This document shows, piece after piece, positions 1-9,074 of a DNA stretch of 64,000 nt. A program made the translations under genes and the position numbers. Positions within the stretch are counted from its first letter, which is position 1, and every line of letters starts with the position of its first letter. The notes under the pieces were generated by a model. That model made no database searches and had not been told where the DNA came from. It worked only from the letters and a program-made list of their open reading frames with translations. This DNA is from Fluoribacter dumoffii NY 23 (GTDB lineage: Bacteria; Pseudomonadota; Gammaproteobacteria; Legionellales; Legionellaceae), in assembly GCF_000236165.1 (NCBI RefSeq), contig NZ_CM001373.1:3316325-3380324 (forward strand). Direction: 5' to 3'.

Positions 1-182
1 ATGAAGTGGGTTCCACCTCATTAAAATCTTATTAAAAGACCCAAATCTCGCTACGAATTTGCTGGTTAGATTAGGAGAAGCAAATTTACGGTAATGCTCG
101 CTGAAAGTCATTTGCCCACTGGATTTATAAAAAACAGTAATTTAAGAAAGCAATGGCATATATGCGGTGCTCCCCATTAGGA
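1..182. other. window edge, no gene seen
   Basis: AT-rich sequence with no supportable reading frame. The ATG at position 1 meets a stop after seven codons. I see no RNA gene or hairpin with a T-tract. Confidence 0.5.
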
Positions 183-377
183 TTAACGAGATTTGTCTTT
201 TTCCAGTGAATCTCTCCAGGCTTGCTCCTCAGACTCTGTCTCAAAAATCTCTTTGTCCGATTTTTCTCTGAGATCTGCCTCGACTTTGGTATGACGAGGA
301 AAAGGCATACCGGGCTTATTTTGAATTTTATTAATGCGCTCCACTGCATGAGGTTGAGGATTGAGATAAATTTTCAT
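183..377 (-). CDS. small hypothetical protein (64 aa)
   Basis: A 64-residue, highly charged soluble protein with no signal peptide or membrane segment; the C-terminal half is rich in Glu, Lys, Asp and Arg. Its start is supported by a good ribosome binding site: AAAGGA lies seven bases before the ATG, and a TATAAT-like hexamer lies further upstream. It stands alone between the window edge and the pyruvate decarboxylase gene, which is on the same strand and reads toward it. I do not recognise the family. An overlapping frame on the same strand (125-349) has no comparable start signal and is probably a shadow. Confidence 0.6.
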   Translation of the reverse strand: MKIYLNPQPHAVERINKIQNKPGMPFPRHTKVEADLREKSDKEIFETESEEQAWRDSLEKDKSR

Positions 378-503
378 AGAAAGTCCTTTAATAATTATAA
401 TAACTTAAGTATAGACCTTCCATGTGAAGCTGATTATTCCCAAAACCCCAACCAATCTCAGGGAAGTCAGTTATCGCCTTCCTTGAGTGAATTGCAAAAA
501 GGG

Positions 504-2186
504 TTAATTCGTCCTGGGTGACCGGCTGTTGTAGGATGCGACTCGAGCACCCCATTCCAACAAATTTTTATTGCAATCATCTTTATCCAAAATCACTTCA
601 ATAAAGCATAAGGCATCTGTGTTCTTTGCCTCTTCAATCGCATCAAGAAGTGCCTGGTGGGTAGGTGCTTTGAAAGCTCGGGCTTTGGCTTGCTCCCCAT
701 TAAAAACTTCCACTAAGTCAGCATAACGCCAATTGTTAATTACATTATACGGACCATCATGAATTTGGACTTCAATTGTATATGAGGCATTATTCATTAA
801 AAAGATAATAGGCTTAAACCCATAACGAATGAGTGTAGAAAGTTCCTGGGCACTCATCTGGAACGAGCCATCGCCAATTAAGGCTATAACACGTTTTTTA
901 TTATGCAGGGCTGCCTGCACTCCCAGAAGAGCACCTACAGACCACCCTATTGATCCGTATTGCATTTGAATTTCAAAAGGACAGTTTTCTGGCAAGTTAA
1001 GGCGCATCCCATTAAACCATGAATCCCCAGTTTCTGCTAAAACTGCGTAATCGCTACTTAAAAGTTTTTGAATTTGCCCAAAGAGAAAACGGGTCGTAAG
1101 TGGTGAATTTAAATCATCTGGCTCTTGATAGAGCGGAGCAGCTCCTGCGATGCGTTTGTATCCCTTAACGGAAGCATCATTAAATTTCAATTTTTCCTTT
1201 AAACCATTTAGAAATTCATTCATATAAACTTCTGTATATACTTTACCGGCAACAGATACACTTCCATCTGCAATAACAATGAGCTTTTTAGGTTGGATAT
1301 TACACACATGGCCAACCGTTGTGTAATCATTAAAATTAGGCCCGATAAAGAAATATAAATCACTTGATTCGACAATTTCCCCGCATCCAGGCGAACTGAC
1401 CGGCCCCCAGTAAATCCCAATATAATTGGGGTGTTGTTCTGAAACAAATCCTTTGGCATCAGGCATTGCTGCCAGGGCATAACCGCAAGATTGGCTTAAA
1501 GTTTCAATCATGGCCGTTGCTTCGCAGGCCCGGGATTTACTTCCTGCAACCAAAACCGGTTTGACTGCAGCATTGAGATGATTGGCCGCATCATCGATCG
1601 CCGCAGCAAGCGATGAAGTATCACTCAGTCGTTTGACGTTAAGGGCGCGTTGTGTCGGAGGGGAAACATTAGCCCCAGCAATATTGCAGGCAATTTCAAT
1701 ATAAACAGGTTTTTTCTTGTCCAGTGCAATCGCTATGGCTGTATCTATTTGCATAGGGGCATCGCTTGGCCTATGAATGAATACACTATGGGCGGTGATT
1801 TTCGCAAAAATTTCGCGAACATAACTGTAATTTTCTGTGGCTAACGTATGGTGTAAAATCTCTGCATCCTGTACCGAATTCGTATTAGGTCCCCCTGAAA
1901 TCACGAGAATCGGCAGATTTTCAGCATAGGCCCCGGCGACTGCATTAACGGCACTTAAGCCACCAACGCTATAGGTCACCACCAAAGCAGAAACCCCTTT
2001 GATACGAGCATAACCGTCCGCAGCATATCCAGCATTTAATTCATTACAACAATTGATCATTCTAAGGGAGGAGTTTTTTAGCAATTCATCCAACAATCCC
2101 AAATTATAATCACCAGGAATTGCGAAATAATCATTCAGCCCTAACTCCTGAAAGCGTTTTGCAAGATATGTGCCTACAGTAGACAT
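504..2186 (-). CDS. pdc: thiamine-diphosphate pyruvate/indolepyruvate decarboxylase
   Basis: A cytosolic ThDP-dependent 2-keto acid decarboxylase that should convert pyruvate (or a related keto acid) to the aldehyde and CO2. At 560 residues it has the usual family length and all three domains. Near the N-terminus are IPGDYNL and a conserved Glu in CNELNAGYAADGYAR, the residue that activates the ThDP ring; the His-His pair in AEILHHTL is diagnostic of the PDC/IPDC branch. The C-terminal domain has the ThDP motif starting GDGSFQ and ending NN, followed by the active-site Glu in YTIEVQIHDG. The start is supported by AAGGA before the ATG. The gene is probably monocistronic, with a 92-bp gap from the peptidase gene upstream. 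Pyruvate versus indolepyruvate specificity cannot be settled by eye. Confidence 0.88.
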   Translation of the reverse strand: MSTVGTYLAKRFQELGLNDYFAIPGDYNLGLLDELLKNSSLRMINCCNELNAGYAADGYARIKGVSALVVTYSVGGLSAVNAVAGAYAENLPILVISGGPNTNSVQDAEILHHTLATENYSYVREIFAKITAHSVFIHRPSDAPMQIDTAIAIALDKKKPVYIEIACNIAGANVSPPTQRALNVKRLSDTSSLAAAIDDAANHLNAAVKPVLVAGSKSRACEATAMIETLSQSCGYALAAMPDAKGFVSEQHPNYIGIYWGPVSSPGCGEIVESSDLYFFIGPNFNDYTTVGHVCNIQPKKLIVIADGSVSVAGKVYTEVYMNEFLNGLKEKLKFNDASVKGYKRIAGAAPLYQEPDDLNSPLTTRFLFGQIQKLLSSDYAVLAETGDSWFNGMRLNLPENCPFEIQMQYGSIGWSVGALLGVQAALHNKKRVIALIGDGSFQMSAQELSTLIRYGFKPIIFLMNNASYTIEVQIHDGPYNVINNWRYADLVEVFNGEQAKARAFKAPTHQALLDAIEEAKNTDALCFIEVILDKDDCNKNLLEWGARVASYNSRSPRTN

Positions 2187-2278
2187 AAATAATCCTTTTC
2201 TTTAGATATACTGAGTGGGGGTTAAATTTATTATGGCAGCGGGTTGATCTTTCTTCAAGGAATCTTAATTGCCCCCGG

Positions 2279-4570
2279 TTATTTGTTCAAATGCAAAATA
2301 AAATAATCCCAAATCCTACGCCAAACATAAGTGCTAGTAAAATAAAGGGAATGGTTTGCATTAGGAACGATAAGCATATCAAAGTCTTTATCTGCTTTGA
2401 TCAGGGCCTCTGCTAATTGTAACAGATTAGCGGGGTGAACATTATCATCCAACTCCCCGTGGATTAGAAACAAGTTCCCTTTAAGCGTATTGACTAACGG
2501 ATAATTTGATTGCGCGGAATAATCTACCTCATCGGGCATCCCCTGATAGCGTTCACCCCAAAATGCCAAATAGCTGCGTAAATCCTGTAGACCTGAAACA
2601 CAAACCCCTACCTTAAAGAAATCAGGATAAGCCAATAGCGCCCGGGTTGCGGCATATCCTCCAGCTGATTGTCCTATAATTCCTATTCGCTCCATGTCGA
2701 TATAAGAATACTGCCGGGCTAAATATCTAATGGCCGCCATATGATCTTCCAATCCTCCAGCCGTTTCCAAATGCTGATAGGAGTATTCATGAAACTTTTT
2801 AGAGCGAAACGGCGTGCCACGCCCATCCACATTAATGACGATAAAACCTAACTCCGCTAAACTTTGTGCCGACCAGCACCCATATACGTATTCCGGAAGA
2901 TCAAAACAGTAGCTTTTAGGTACTCGGGTCAACTGGGGTCCAGGGTAAATATCATCAATGAGGGGATATTTTTTCTGCGGATCGAAATCAGTAGGGAAAT
3001 ACATAAGCCCATAAATATCAGTTTCTCCGTCGGCGGCTTTGCAGCAAAAAGGCTGGGGGAATTTATATCCCAAGCCAAATAATTGGGAAAAATCAGCTTG
3101 TTCAAGGGTCGCAATCTCTTGCCCATCTGTAGCACGTAACTTTGTGGTGGGCAGGGAATCCATAGTCGAATAATAATCGATGAAATATTCCTGAGAGGGA
3201 GAGTAAACAATGGTGTGTTCTGCTGTCTCCGGGGTGAGCAATTGCACTTCACTTCCATCAAGGCGTGCACGGTATAAATAACGAAAATAAGGATCCGCAT
3301 CAGGTTCTTTCCCATTTCCCAGCAAATAAATCCACCTATTGGCGGTATCAACATGGAATACCTTGCGTACAGTCCATTCCCCTTTGGTTATGGGATTTTT
3401 CAATGCTCCAGTCTGTAAATCATGCAAATAAAGATGAGGCCATCCGTTATGAGCAGACATCCAAATAAATTCATTCGTATCCTGAAGTATCCGGGTGTAA
3501 TTCTCCCAAAGGATAAGTTGGCTTGGTTCGACAAACGTGTGAGACTTTTCAGTTAAAATAACTCGCTGTTGTTCGCGAGCAATGTCCAGCTCACAAAGAG
3601 AGAGTTGATGATTTCCTCGTTCTTCTTTTATAAAAAAGATTTTTTTGCTGTCCTCACTCCACCAAACATAACCTGCTTCAATTGGAGAGCCGACCAATGC
3701 CGGCATCAGGGGAGGCATGTCAATTTGTCGCAATTTCCTTTCTGAAACATCAAGCAAGCATAATTGGATTTCCGGAATGATTTCATCCCCTACCAAAGGC
3801 ACATGCGCTTCAAAAACCTGCGGTCGCAACGAACCGTCCTCAGGAACATGTTGCAGCAAAGCCAATTTTTCAACGTGTTCCTGATTGCATTGGAATGTTA
3901 CTAGCTTTTGTGAGTCAGGAGACCAGAGAGCCATTGGCGGAAGTATTGTTTGCATGCGCCGCAAGGTTAGGGACGTTAAATTGGTATCCGGGGAGGTAGC
4001 GTATGGATGAGTTCGACTGCCATCGGCAGTAAGTTGATACTCTTTTTGCTCCTCCAACGAAAGAAGATATAAATTATAGTCTTTAGTATAAATATCCCAG
4101 CGTTCATCAGGGGAGCGTATTCTGGACAAAAGCAGGGTGGGGACAAATCCCCAAATTTCCTTAATTGTCGGGCAATGGGTCATGGCAACCGGCTTGGCTT
4201 TATCCTGGATAAGTACCTTTTGCGAGGATCTATCGTATTGAAAAATAAATTCTCCGATATGAAGTTGCAAGAGATGGTCGTTTAAAAAAGTAATTGTCTC
4301 TACAGGTAAGCTCGAAGCATTTACCTCCTTATTCAGGTGTTCCGCGATTTTTTGGGCCAGAAATGAATGGTCAAAAGCAAGCTCCTTCTTTTTGCTGCGC
4401 AGATCAAAAACAAGATATTCATAACCTTCAGCAACATCATGCCGATAGCAAATAAGTTGTTCATCAGGCGACCATGCGATGGTCGGTTGCAGGTTTTTAA
4501 TTAAACCCATAATATTCTGAGGAAGGAATTTTTTTGCCTTCTCATAACGCTGTGTATTGGCGTGTTCCAT
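2279..4570 (-). CDS. S9 family prolyl oligopeptidase, DPP-IV-like
   Basis: A serine peptidase of clan SC that should release dipeptides, typically after proline, from peptide N-termini. The first ~500 residues form the beta-propeller region, with repeated blocks such as WSPDEQ, WSPDSQK and WWSEDSKK. The C-terminal ~250 residues are the alpha/beta-hydrolase domain. The nucleophile is Ser635 in GQSAGGY, the acid Asp708 in ELDDNVHP and the base His740 in NANHSLYF, spaced almost exactly as in mammalian DPP-IV. There is no signal peptide, so it is predicted cytosolic. The gene starts two bases after the stop of the SnoaL-like gene, so the two are co-transcribed and probably translationally coupled. 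S9B/DPP-IV assignment is firm; substrate is not. Confidence 0.9.
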   Translation of the reverse strand: MEHANTQRYEKAKKFLPQNIMGLIKNLQPTIAWSPDEQLICYRHDVAEGYEYLVFDLRSKKKELAFDHSFLAQKIAEHLNKEVNASSLPVETITFLNDHLLQLHIGEFIFQYDRSSQKVLIQDKAKPVAMTHCPTIKEIWGFVPTLLLSRIRSPDERWDIYTKDYNLYLLSLEEQKEYQLTADGSRTHPYATSPDTNLTSLTLRRMQTILPPMALWSPDSQKLVTFQCNQEHVEKLALLQHVPEDGSLRPQVFEAHVPLVGDEIIPEIQLCLLDVSERKLRQIDMPPLMPALVGSPIEAGYVWWSEDSKKIFFIKEERGNHQLSLCELDIAREQQRVILTEKSHTFVEPSQLILWENYTRILQDTNEFIWMSAHNGWPHLYLHDLQTGALKNPITKGEWTVRKVFHVDTANRWIYLLGNGKEPDADPYFRYLYRARLDGSEVQLLTPETAEHTIVYSPSQEYFIDYYSTMDSLPTTKLRATDGQEIATLEQADFSQLFGLGYKFPQPFCCKAADGETDIYGLMYFPTDFDPQKKYPLIDDIYPGPQLTRVPKSYCFDLPEYVYGCWSAQSLAELGFIVINVDGRGTPFRSKKFHEYSYQHLETAGGLEDHMAAIRYLARQYSYIDMERIGIIGQSAGGYAATRALLAYPDFFKVGVCVSGLQDLRSYLAFWGERYQGMPDEVDYSAQSNYPLVNTLKGNLFLIHGELDDNVHPANLLQLAEALIKADKDFDMLIVPNANHSLYFTSTYVWRRIWDYFILHLNK

Positions 4571-4572
4571 AG

Positions 4573-5001
4573 TTAGGCCTGCTGGTTTTGCGCTTGTTGC
4601 ATCTTCGTCATCATTTCATTCAAATCACTATATACCCAAGCTTCACTTATTTGATGATTATTATCCAGTCGAAAAATGGTAATGCCACTATAAAATACGG
4701 GTATCCCGGTTGCAGGAATCCCTGAAAATTCATGGCGATGAGTTCCGTGACCATGCCAACGCGTTATCACTTTATCCCCGCTGACGAGCAGATCATCGAT
4801 ATAGTGCATCAGATCGGGAAAGGCTTTATACCATTGCAGCAGCGCTTCTTTAAAATTCTGCAAATTTGCAGCTTGCTCATAACTAAAATGGATTAAAGTA
4901 TTTGCAGCAAAGAGCTCATCCGCCAAAGCAGCATTTTGTTGGTTCCACATTTCATTAAAAACCCTCCTCACCGTGTTTTCCAGTGCCGAACTCATATTCA
5001 T
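4573..5001 (-). CDS. SnoaL-like / NTF2-fold polyketide-cyclase family protein
   Basis: A 142-residue cytosolic protein with the compact alpha+beta pattern of the SnoaL (ester cyclase) branch of the NTF2-like superfamily. Typical segments are a leading helix with FNEMWNQQN, a middle block around WYKAFPDLMHYIDDLLVSGDKV, the strand ITRWHGHGTHR, and a closing EAWVYSDL. Family members act on small hydrophobic substrates or merely bind them, and no substrate can be inferred here. It is the first gene of a two-gene unit with the downstream DPP-IV-like peptidase. A second in-frame ATG two codons later is an alternative start. Confidence 0.8.
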   Translation of the reverse strand: MNMSSALENTVRRVFNEMWNQQNAALADELFAANTLIHFSYEQAANLQNFKEALLQWYKAFPDLMHYIDDLLVSGDKVITRWHGHGTHRHEFSGIPATGIPVFYSGITIFRLDNNHQISEAWVYSDLNEMMTKMQQAQNQQA

Positions 5002-5193
5002 TTACTCCTTTCCCATCCTGCTTATTAAGTACTCATCCATTATGCTGCGAACCTTGAGCTATGGATTTGCGATCCTGTTGTTTTGCAATAATTTGTTGAA
5101 ACAAATCCTCATGGCGTCATATCAATTTTATCTTCTATTTTAAAACTCCGGAATAAATAGATATTCTTTAATTATAGACAAGCTTTCATTCTG

Positions 5194-6042
5194 TCAGGGC
5201 AACGAATCCGTTCTACATACGGTTGCAGCAATAGCTCCAACAGCTACTGTGACCCCCAATGCTAAGGCAGGCTTGAAAAACCCGAAGTGATTCAATTTTC
5301 TTTCCTCTTCATTCTTTTTGGGTTGCGGGATCATTGGAGGCCAGCTTCCCAGCTTGGCATCCGCCAACATCGTCGGGCCCAGGGGAGGACTTGCATTCAC
5401 AATCATTCCTTTCCGGGCTTTGATTGATACCTTTGAAAAAGAAATATCATCTTTTTTTGCTTCCATAGTGTACTCCCCTGGCGGTACATTAATAAATGCC
5501 ACTCCCCCATCTAGTGAAGTCGATTTTAAATTTCGTATAAAAGGATTTGTTTTGTGGATAATTGGGAAAATCCCGAAATAATAGGTTCTTACATTGACTT
5601 TAGGTGATAGGCTCACTGTAACTCCTTCCACACCTTGGGGAATATCATCCAGGGTAGTATTGGGTGGTGTCACGGTTGCAGCAATCTGACAGGCTTCCGG
5701 ATTCTCACTTTCCCCCATGGCAAATGAAAGAAATTTATAAGCCATATTTGAAGGAACCTGGAAAGAAATATTCTTTAGAAAATTCGCATCGTTTATTCCC
5801 TGAGGAGGAACGATGACTGTTGCTGTTTGCGTTGTTTTATACCCGGTCCAAAAAGAGCCCGGTTTCTCAAAAACCAAAGTAATCGGTTCGCCCACAGGCC
5901 ATTCAAAAGGACCAAATTTTCCGGCAGAATCAGTCTTAAATTTTAACTGTGGATTTTCAAGCACAGTAATTGTTGCATCTGCAATAGGTTGCCCGGAGAT
6001 AAATGAACGCGCAAATCCCGATATCCATACGGTTTTTTTCAT
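5194..6042 (-). CDS. putative tail-anchored protein with carboxypeptidase-regulatory-like domains
   Basis: A 282-residue protein of unknown role. Residues ~5-60 resemble a carboxypeptidase regulatory-like / Cna-B beta-sandwich (SGQPIADATITVLEN, then TDSAGKFGPFEWPVGE), and a second sandwich-like segment lies near residues 135-215 (GVEGVTVSLSP, GGVAFINVPPGEYTMEA). There is no N-terminal signal peptide. Residues ~258-275 are the only hydrophobic span (PALALGVTVAVGAIAATV) and lie almost at the C-terminus after a charged stretch, which suggests a tail anchor. Such domains normally sit outside the cytoplasm, so export by a non-Sec route is one possibility, but that is inference. AAGGAA precedes the ATG. 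Confidence 0.7.
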   Translation of the reverse strand: MKKTVWISGFARSFISGQPIADATITVLENPQLKFKTDSAGKFGPFEWPVGEPITLVFEKPGSFWTGYKTTQTATVIVPPQGINDANFLKNISFQVPSNMAYKFLSFAMGESENPEACQIAATVTPPNTTLDDIPQGVEGVTVSLSPKVNVRTYYFGIFPIIHKTNPFIRNLKSTSLDGGVAFINVPPGEYTMEAKKDDISFSKVSIKARKGMIVNASPPLGPTMLADAKLGSWPPMIPQPKKNEEERKLNHFGFFKPALALGVTVAVGAIAATVCRTDSLP

Positions 6043-6126
6043 AATAAGTTCCTTTTAGAGAATAGCTTCGCTCCACTTTAATGGGTGCTGTTAAAAATAG
6101 GTAGACTCATTTATCTTTAGCAAAAA

Positions 6127-7200
6127 TTACGGCATTTCTCCCCCAAAGTGCCGGGTTAAATAAATATTGAGTTTGGGTAAAATAAACTCGGGTTTGAGCT
6201 CTCTAAACAATTCAAGCGCCTTTTCCTTAAATTCCGTCTCAGGGGTGTTTTCATATAAATCAGTCTTAAAATCAGAAAGATGCACGGCAACATGATGCAC
6301 CCCATCTTCAAAAGTGGACCACTCCTGTTTGGTTATCCAGGGAGAAAAAATTGTAAATGAAGGTTTGTTAAACGCTTTGGCAATATGTATTGCTCCGCCT
6401 TCGTTACCGATTATGGCATCACATTGGCTCATTATGGCAATAAACATTCTCAGGTCATAATTGGCTAGCTCAAGGAAAATATTTTTTCGAGCAAGTGGAT
6501 TACATAATGTATATAGTTTTTGGGCGTCCTCTTTTTGATGGGGTAAAAAATTAAATAAAATATTTACATCCACCCGAGCCGTTATTTCATTAATTAAGGT
6601 TGCCATGTACTCCAGAGGATATGTTTTTAGAGGACAACTTCCAATAACATTGAGCATGAGGTTTTTCCTGTTAGGAATGCGATAGGTTTTAAAGAGAACA
6701 GCTGCTTGAAGTTTTTCCTCCTCAGCAAGATGGATTTGCGGATGGCGTTCCAGTAAAGTCCCGTTTAAAAAAGGTTGAATTAAAAGCAATTTTAAATCGA
6801 TGATGCGGCCATGTTGGGTCACCTTTACAGCTTCCCGGGAAAGATTATCGGTATACAGAAAGGTTCGATATTTTTTCTTATAGGATATTCTTCTCTTGGC
6901 TGCGCAAAACATAACGATTAACCAGCTCTCCAACTTGGTGTACGCATCAATTACCACATCATAGTGCTCACGCCTGATTTGCAAGATGAGCTTGATAAAG
7001 GTGCGTGCACTTGCCCTATGCTCCGGATTAAGGGTAATCACCCGGTCAATGCTCGGATTTCCTTGTACTACAGGAAAAGCCTCCTTGTTAATTAAATAAT
7101 GAATTTCAGCATGCGGGATTAAATTTCTTAAATTATTACAAATGATGCTGCTAAGCAGGACATCCCCAATTTTTTTATGTTGTAACACCAATATTTTCAT
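6127..7200 (-). CDS. glycosyltransferase family 9 (heptosyltransferase-like)
   Basis: A GT9 family LPS core glycosyltransferase that would transfer a heptose or related sugar from a nucleotide donor on the cytoplasmic face of the inner membrane. The N-terminal Rossmann half opens with KILVLQHKKIGDVLLSS, the family's usual acceptor-binding start. The C-terminal donor domain contains the signature around CDAIIGNEGGAIHIAKAFNKP followed by SFTIFSPW. At 357 residues it has normal length. It lies 50 bp downstream of two lipid A acyltransferase genes on the same strand, consistent with an envelope biosynthesis unit. Which core sugar it adds cannot be told. Confidence 0.85.
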   Translation of the reverse strand: MKILVLQHKKIGDVLLSSIICNNLRNLIPHAEIHYLINKEAFPVVQGNPSIDRVITLNPEHRASARTFIKLILQIRREHYDVVIDAYTKLESWLIVMFCAAKRRISYKKKYRTFLYTDNLSREAVKVTQHGRIIDLKLLLIQPFLNGTLLERHPQIHLAEEEKLQAAVLFKTYRIPNRKNLMLNVIGSCPLKTYPLEYMATLINEITARVDVNILFNFLPHQKEDAQKLYTLCNPLARKNIFLELANYDLRMFIAIMSQCDAIIGNEGGAIHIAKAFNKPSFTIFSPWITKQEWSTFEDGVHHVAVHLSDFKTDLYENTPETEFKEKALELFRELKPEFILPKLNIYLTRHFGGEMP

Positions 7201-7250
7201 TTTTAATCTTATTAAAACTCAAATCGAGAAACAGGATGAAATGACAATTT

Positions 7251-8099
7251 TTACAGTTTCCACCTACGATGCGCCCACCACCATTGCTCCGGGTGTTCGA
7301 GAATTAGTTGTTCCAATTTTTGATTATAGTTTAAGGTATTATTGTAAATAGCCTGCTCTTCATCAGGATTTGTCTCCCAAGGCAATGCTGGATGAAACTC
7401 GACCACATGTTTACCAGAAGGTTGACGATAACATGCTGCAGGGACAACTGGAGTTTGAAATTTATTTGCAAAAAAAGCCAGACTTCTATAAGTACCCGCT
7501 TTGGTATTAAAGAAATTTACGGCAATCCCCTCTTTGTTTTTAAGCTCCGCATGCTGATCCATGACAAAGAAAATCGTTTCTTTATTTTTTAACGCCTTAA
7601 CTATTTTTAACGGGGCTCCAGTTTTATCAATTCTTTGCACTCCATAACGTTCACCCAGATTAAATGCGAAGCGCTCAAGCCATTTTACACGGATAGCCTT
7701 TCTAGTCGCATAAATTGAACCAAGCAATGGCTGCAGGCGGTCATTCACTAAATGAACAGCTAACTCCCAATTACCTAAATGCCCCGTAAGCACAAAACAT
7801 CCACGTCCCTGTTTTTTAGCTGCCAACAGATGCTCAACGCCCCTAATCTCAACCCAATGCTCTGGGCGCTTTGCCAACCAGTTCATAAAAAGTAATTCTT
7901 TTATCAAAGTAGCTACATGGGAATAATAAGCTTTGGCCAAGCGTTTTTTTTCTTTTGTGGAAAGCTCATTTTTAAAAACCCGATCGATATTAGCCAAAAC
8001 AATGGGTCTGCGAAGGGGGACGAGATGATAAAAAAGAAATCCTGCTAAACTCACCCTAAATTGAGACCTCAACTCACCCATCCCTGCTCCTCTTACCAT
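7251..8099 (-). CDS. lipid A late acyltransferase (LpxL/HtrB family), copy 2
   Basis: An inner-membrane acyltransferase of the LpxL/LpxM (HtrB) family, adding a secondary acyl chain to lipid A. The catalytic HX4E motif is present as HLGNWE in FVLTGHLGNWELAVHL, followed by a conserved Arg-Lys segment (YATRKAIRVKW). Residues ~15-35 are hydrophobic and could be the N-terminal membrane anchor (VSLAGFLFYHLVPL). The C-terminus ends in the family-typical EHPEQWWWAHRRWK. Its start overlaps the end of the upstream paralogue by seven bases. The two proteins share order and motifs along their length, so this is a tandem duplication; chain and position specificity are unknown. Confidence 0.88.
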   Translation of the reverse strand: MVRGAGMGELRSQFRVSLAGFLFYHLVPLRRPIVLANIDRVFKNELSTKEKKRLAKAYYSHVATLIKELLFMNWLAKRPEHWVEIRGVEHLLAAKKQGRGCFVLTGHLGNWELAVHLVNDRLQPLLGSIYATRKAIRVKWLERFAFNLGERYGVQRIDKTGAPLKIVKALKNKETIFFVMDQHAELKNKEGIAVNFFNTKAGTYRSLAFFANKFQTPVVPAACYRQPSGKHVVEFHPALPWETNPDEEQAIYNNTLNYNQKLEQLILEHPEQWWWAHRRWKL

Positions 8100-8929
8100 C
8101 GTTTATAAGACCACAACCATTGTTCAGGATGAGCAAGAAGCATCTCCTCCAGGCGTTTATTGTACTTTTCTGTATTTTCCAGATAGGCCTGTTTTTTGTC
8201 TTTCAAGGGATCAGCGGGGATTTCAGGATAAAATTCTATGATGTGTTGTTTTTTGTTTAATCGATAAAAGCTTACAGACAAAACGGGACAATTCAGTCGA
8301 TAAGCTAAATGGGCAAGGCTTGCATAAGTCTTACTTGATTGCCCCAGAAAATTTGTTCTTAAACTGGAGCGACTGTGACAAGGTGGTCTCAAATCAAAAG
8401 GAAAGAAAACAACATCCTTACTTTTTAATGCGAAACGGGACTCTGCCAGCGCATTGTTTTTGTTTATTATCTTAAAGCCTGCCTTCTCAAATCGTCCCCA
8501 AAAAATAGAGTTCAGAAATTGAATTCTCAATAATTTGCGTACACAATAAAAATCAGCTCCTCCTTTTTTAACCAGCTTCGGGAAAAACAGCGGGGCAAAC
8601 TCCCAATTACCCAAGTGACCGGTTAAAACAAGAGCGCCTTTTCCTTTTTGCAATGCACTGTAGAGATGTTCGCCCCCCAGAATTTTAACCCTTTTTTGCA
8701 GTAACTTTTTACTTAGGAAATTCAAGAAAAACAGTTCTTTAAAACAAAGAACAATATGCGAGTAATAAGCAACTGCAAGACGTTTTTTTTCGTAAGAGGA
8801 AAGAAGATTATTGAATACCCGGTCAATATTTTGCTGAGCAATGCTGTACTTTGCCGGCATCAGGAAGTAAATAAACCATCCAGCCCAACTCACTGGAAGA
8901 ACATTAAAATTGCGTTTCAACTCGAGCAT
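8093..8929 (-). CDS. lipid A late acyltransferase (LpxL/HtrB family), copy 1
   Basis: Paralogue of the next gene downstream, with the same layout: hydrophobic N-terminus (VSWAGWFIYFLMPAKY), QQNIDRVFNN segment, catalytic HLGNWE in LVLTGHLGNWEFAP, and C-terminal AHPEQWLWSYKRW. The middle region, around LRPPCHSRSSLRTNFLGQ, differs from the usual DQ-containing loop of its neighbour (VMDQHAELKNKEGIAV), so acyl-chain or position specificity probably differs. It is the first gene of the minus-strand envelope unit and is divergent from lpxB, with about 145 bp between the starts for both promoters. Confidence 0.87.
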   Translation of the reverse strand: MLELKRNFNVLPVSWAGWFIYFLMPAKYSIAQQNIDRVFNNLLSSYEKKRLAVAYYSHIVLCFKELFFLNFLSKKLLQKRVKILGGEHLYSALQKGKGALVLTGHLGNWEFAPLFFPKLVKKGGADFYCVRKLLRIQFLNSIFWGRFEKAGFKIINKNNALAESRFALKSKDVVFFPFDLRPPCHSRSSLRTNFLGQSSKTYASLAHLAYRLNCPVLSVSFYRLNKKQHIIEFYPEIPADPLKDKKQAYLENTEKYNKRLEEMLLAHPEQWLWSYKRW

Positions 8930-9074
8930 TTAACATCCCAATCTAATGGATTGAAACAAGCAGCAAATTTGTTTGTGCAGTCTACCTGCGGTGATTTGGA
9001 AAGTAAAATAATATTTGGCTTTTGCATTCCAGTTAAGTAATATCAGCGCATTAAAATACCAGGTATTGATACAT

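Noticed and set aside
2929..3354. 141-codon minus-strand frame within the DPP-IV-like gene
   Set aside because: Lies fully inside the peptidase gene in another frame, no ribosome binding site, composition unlike a protein family.
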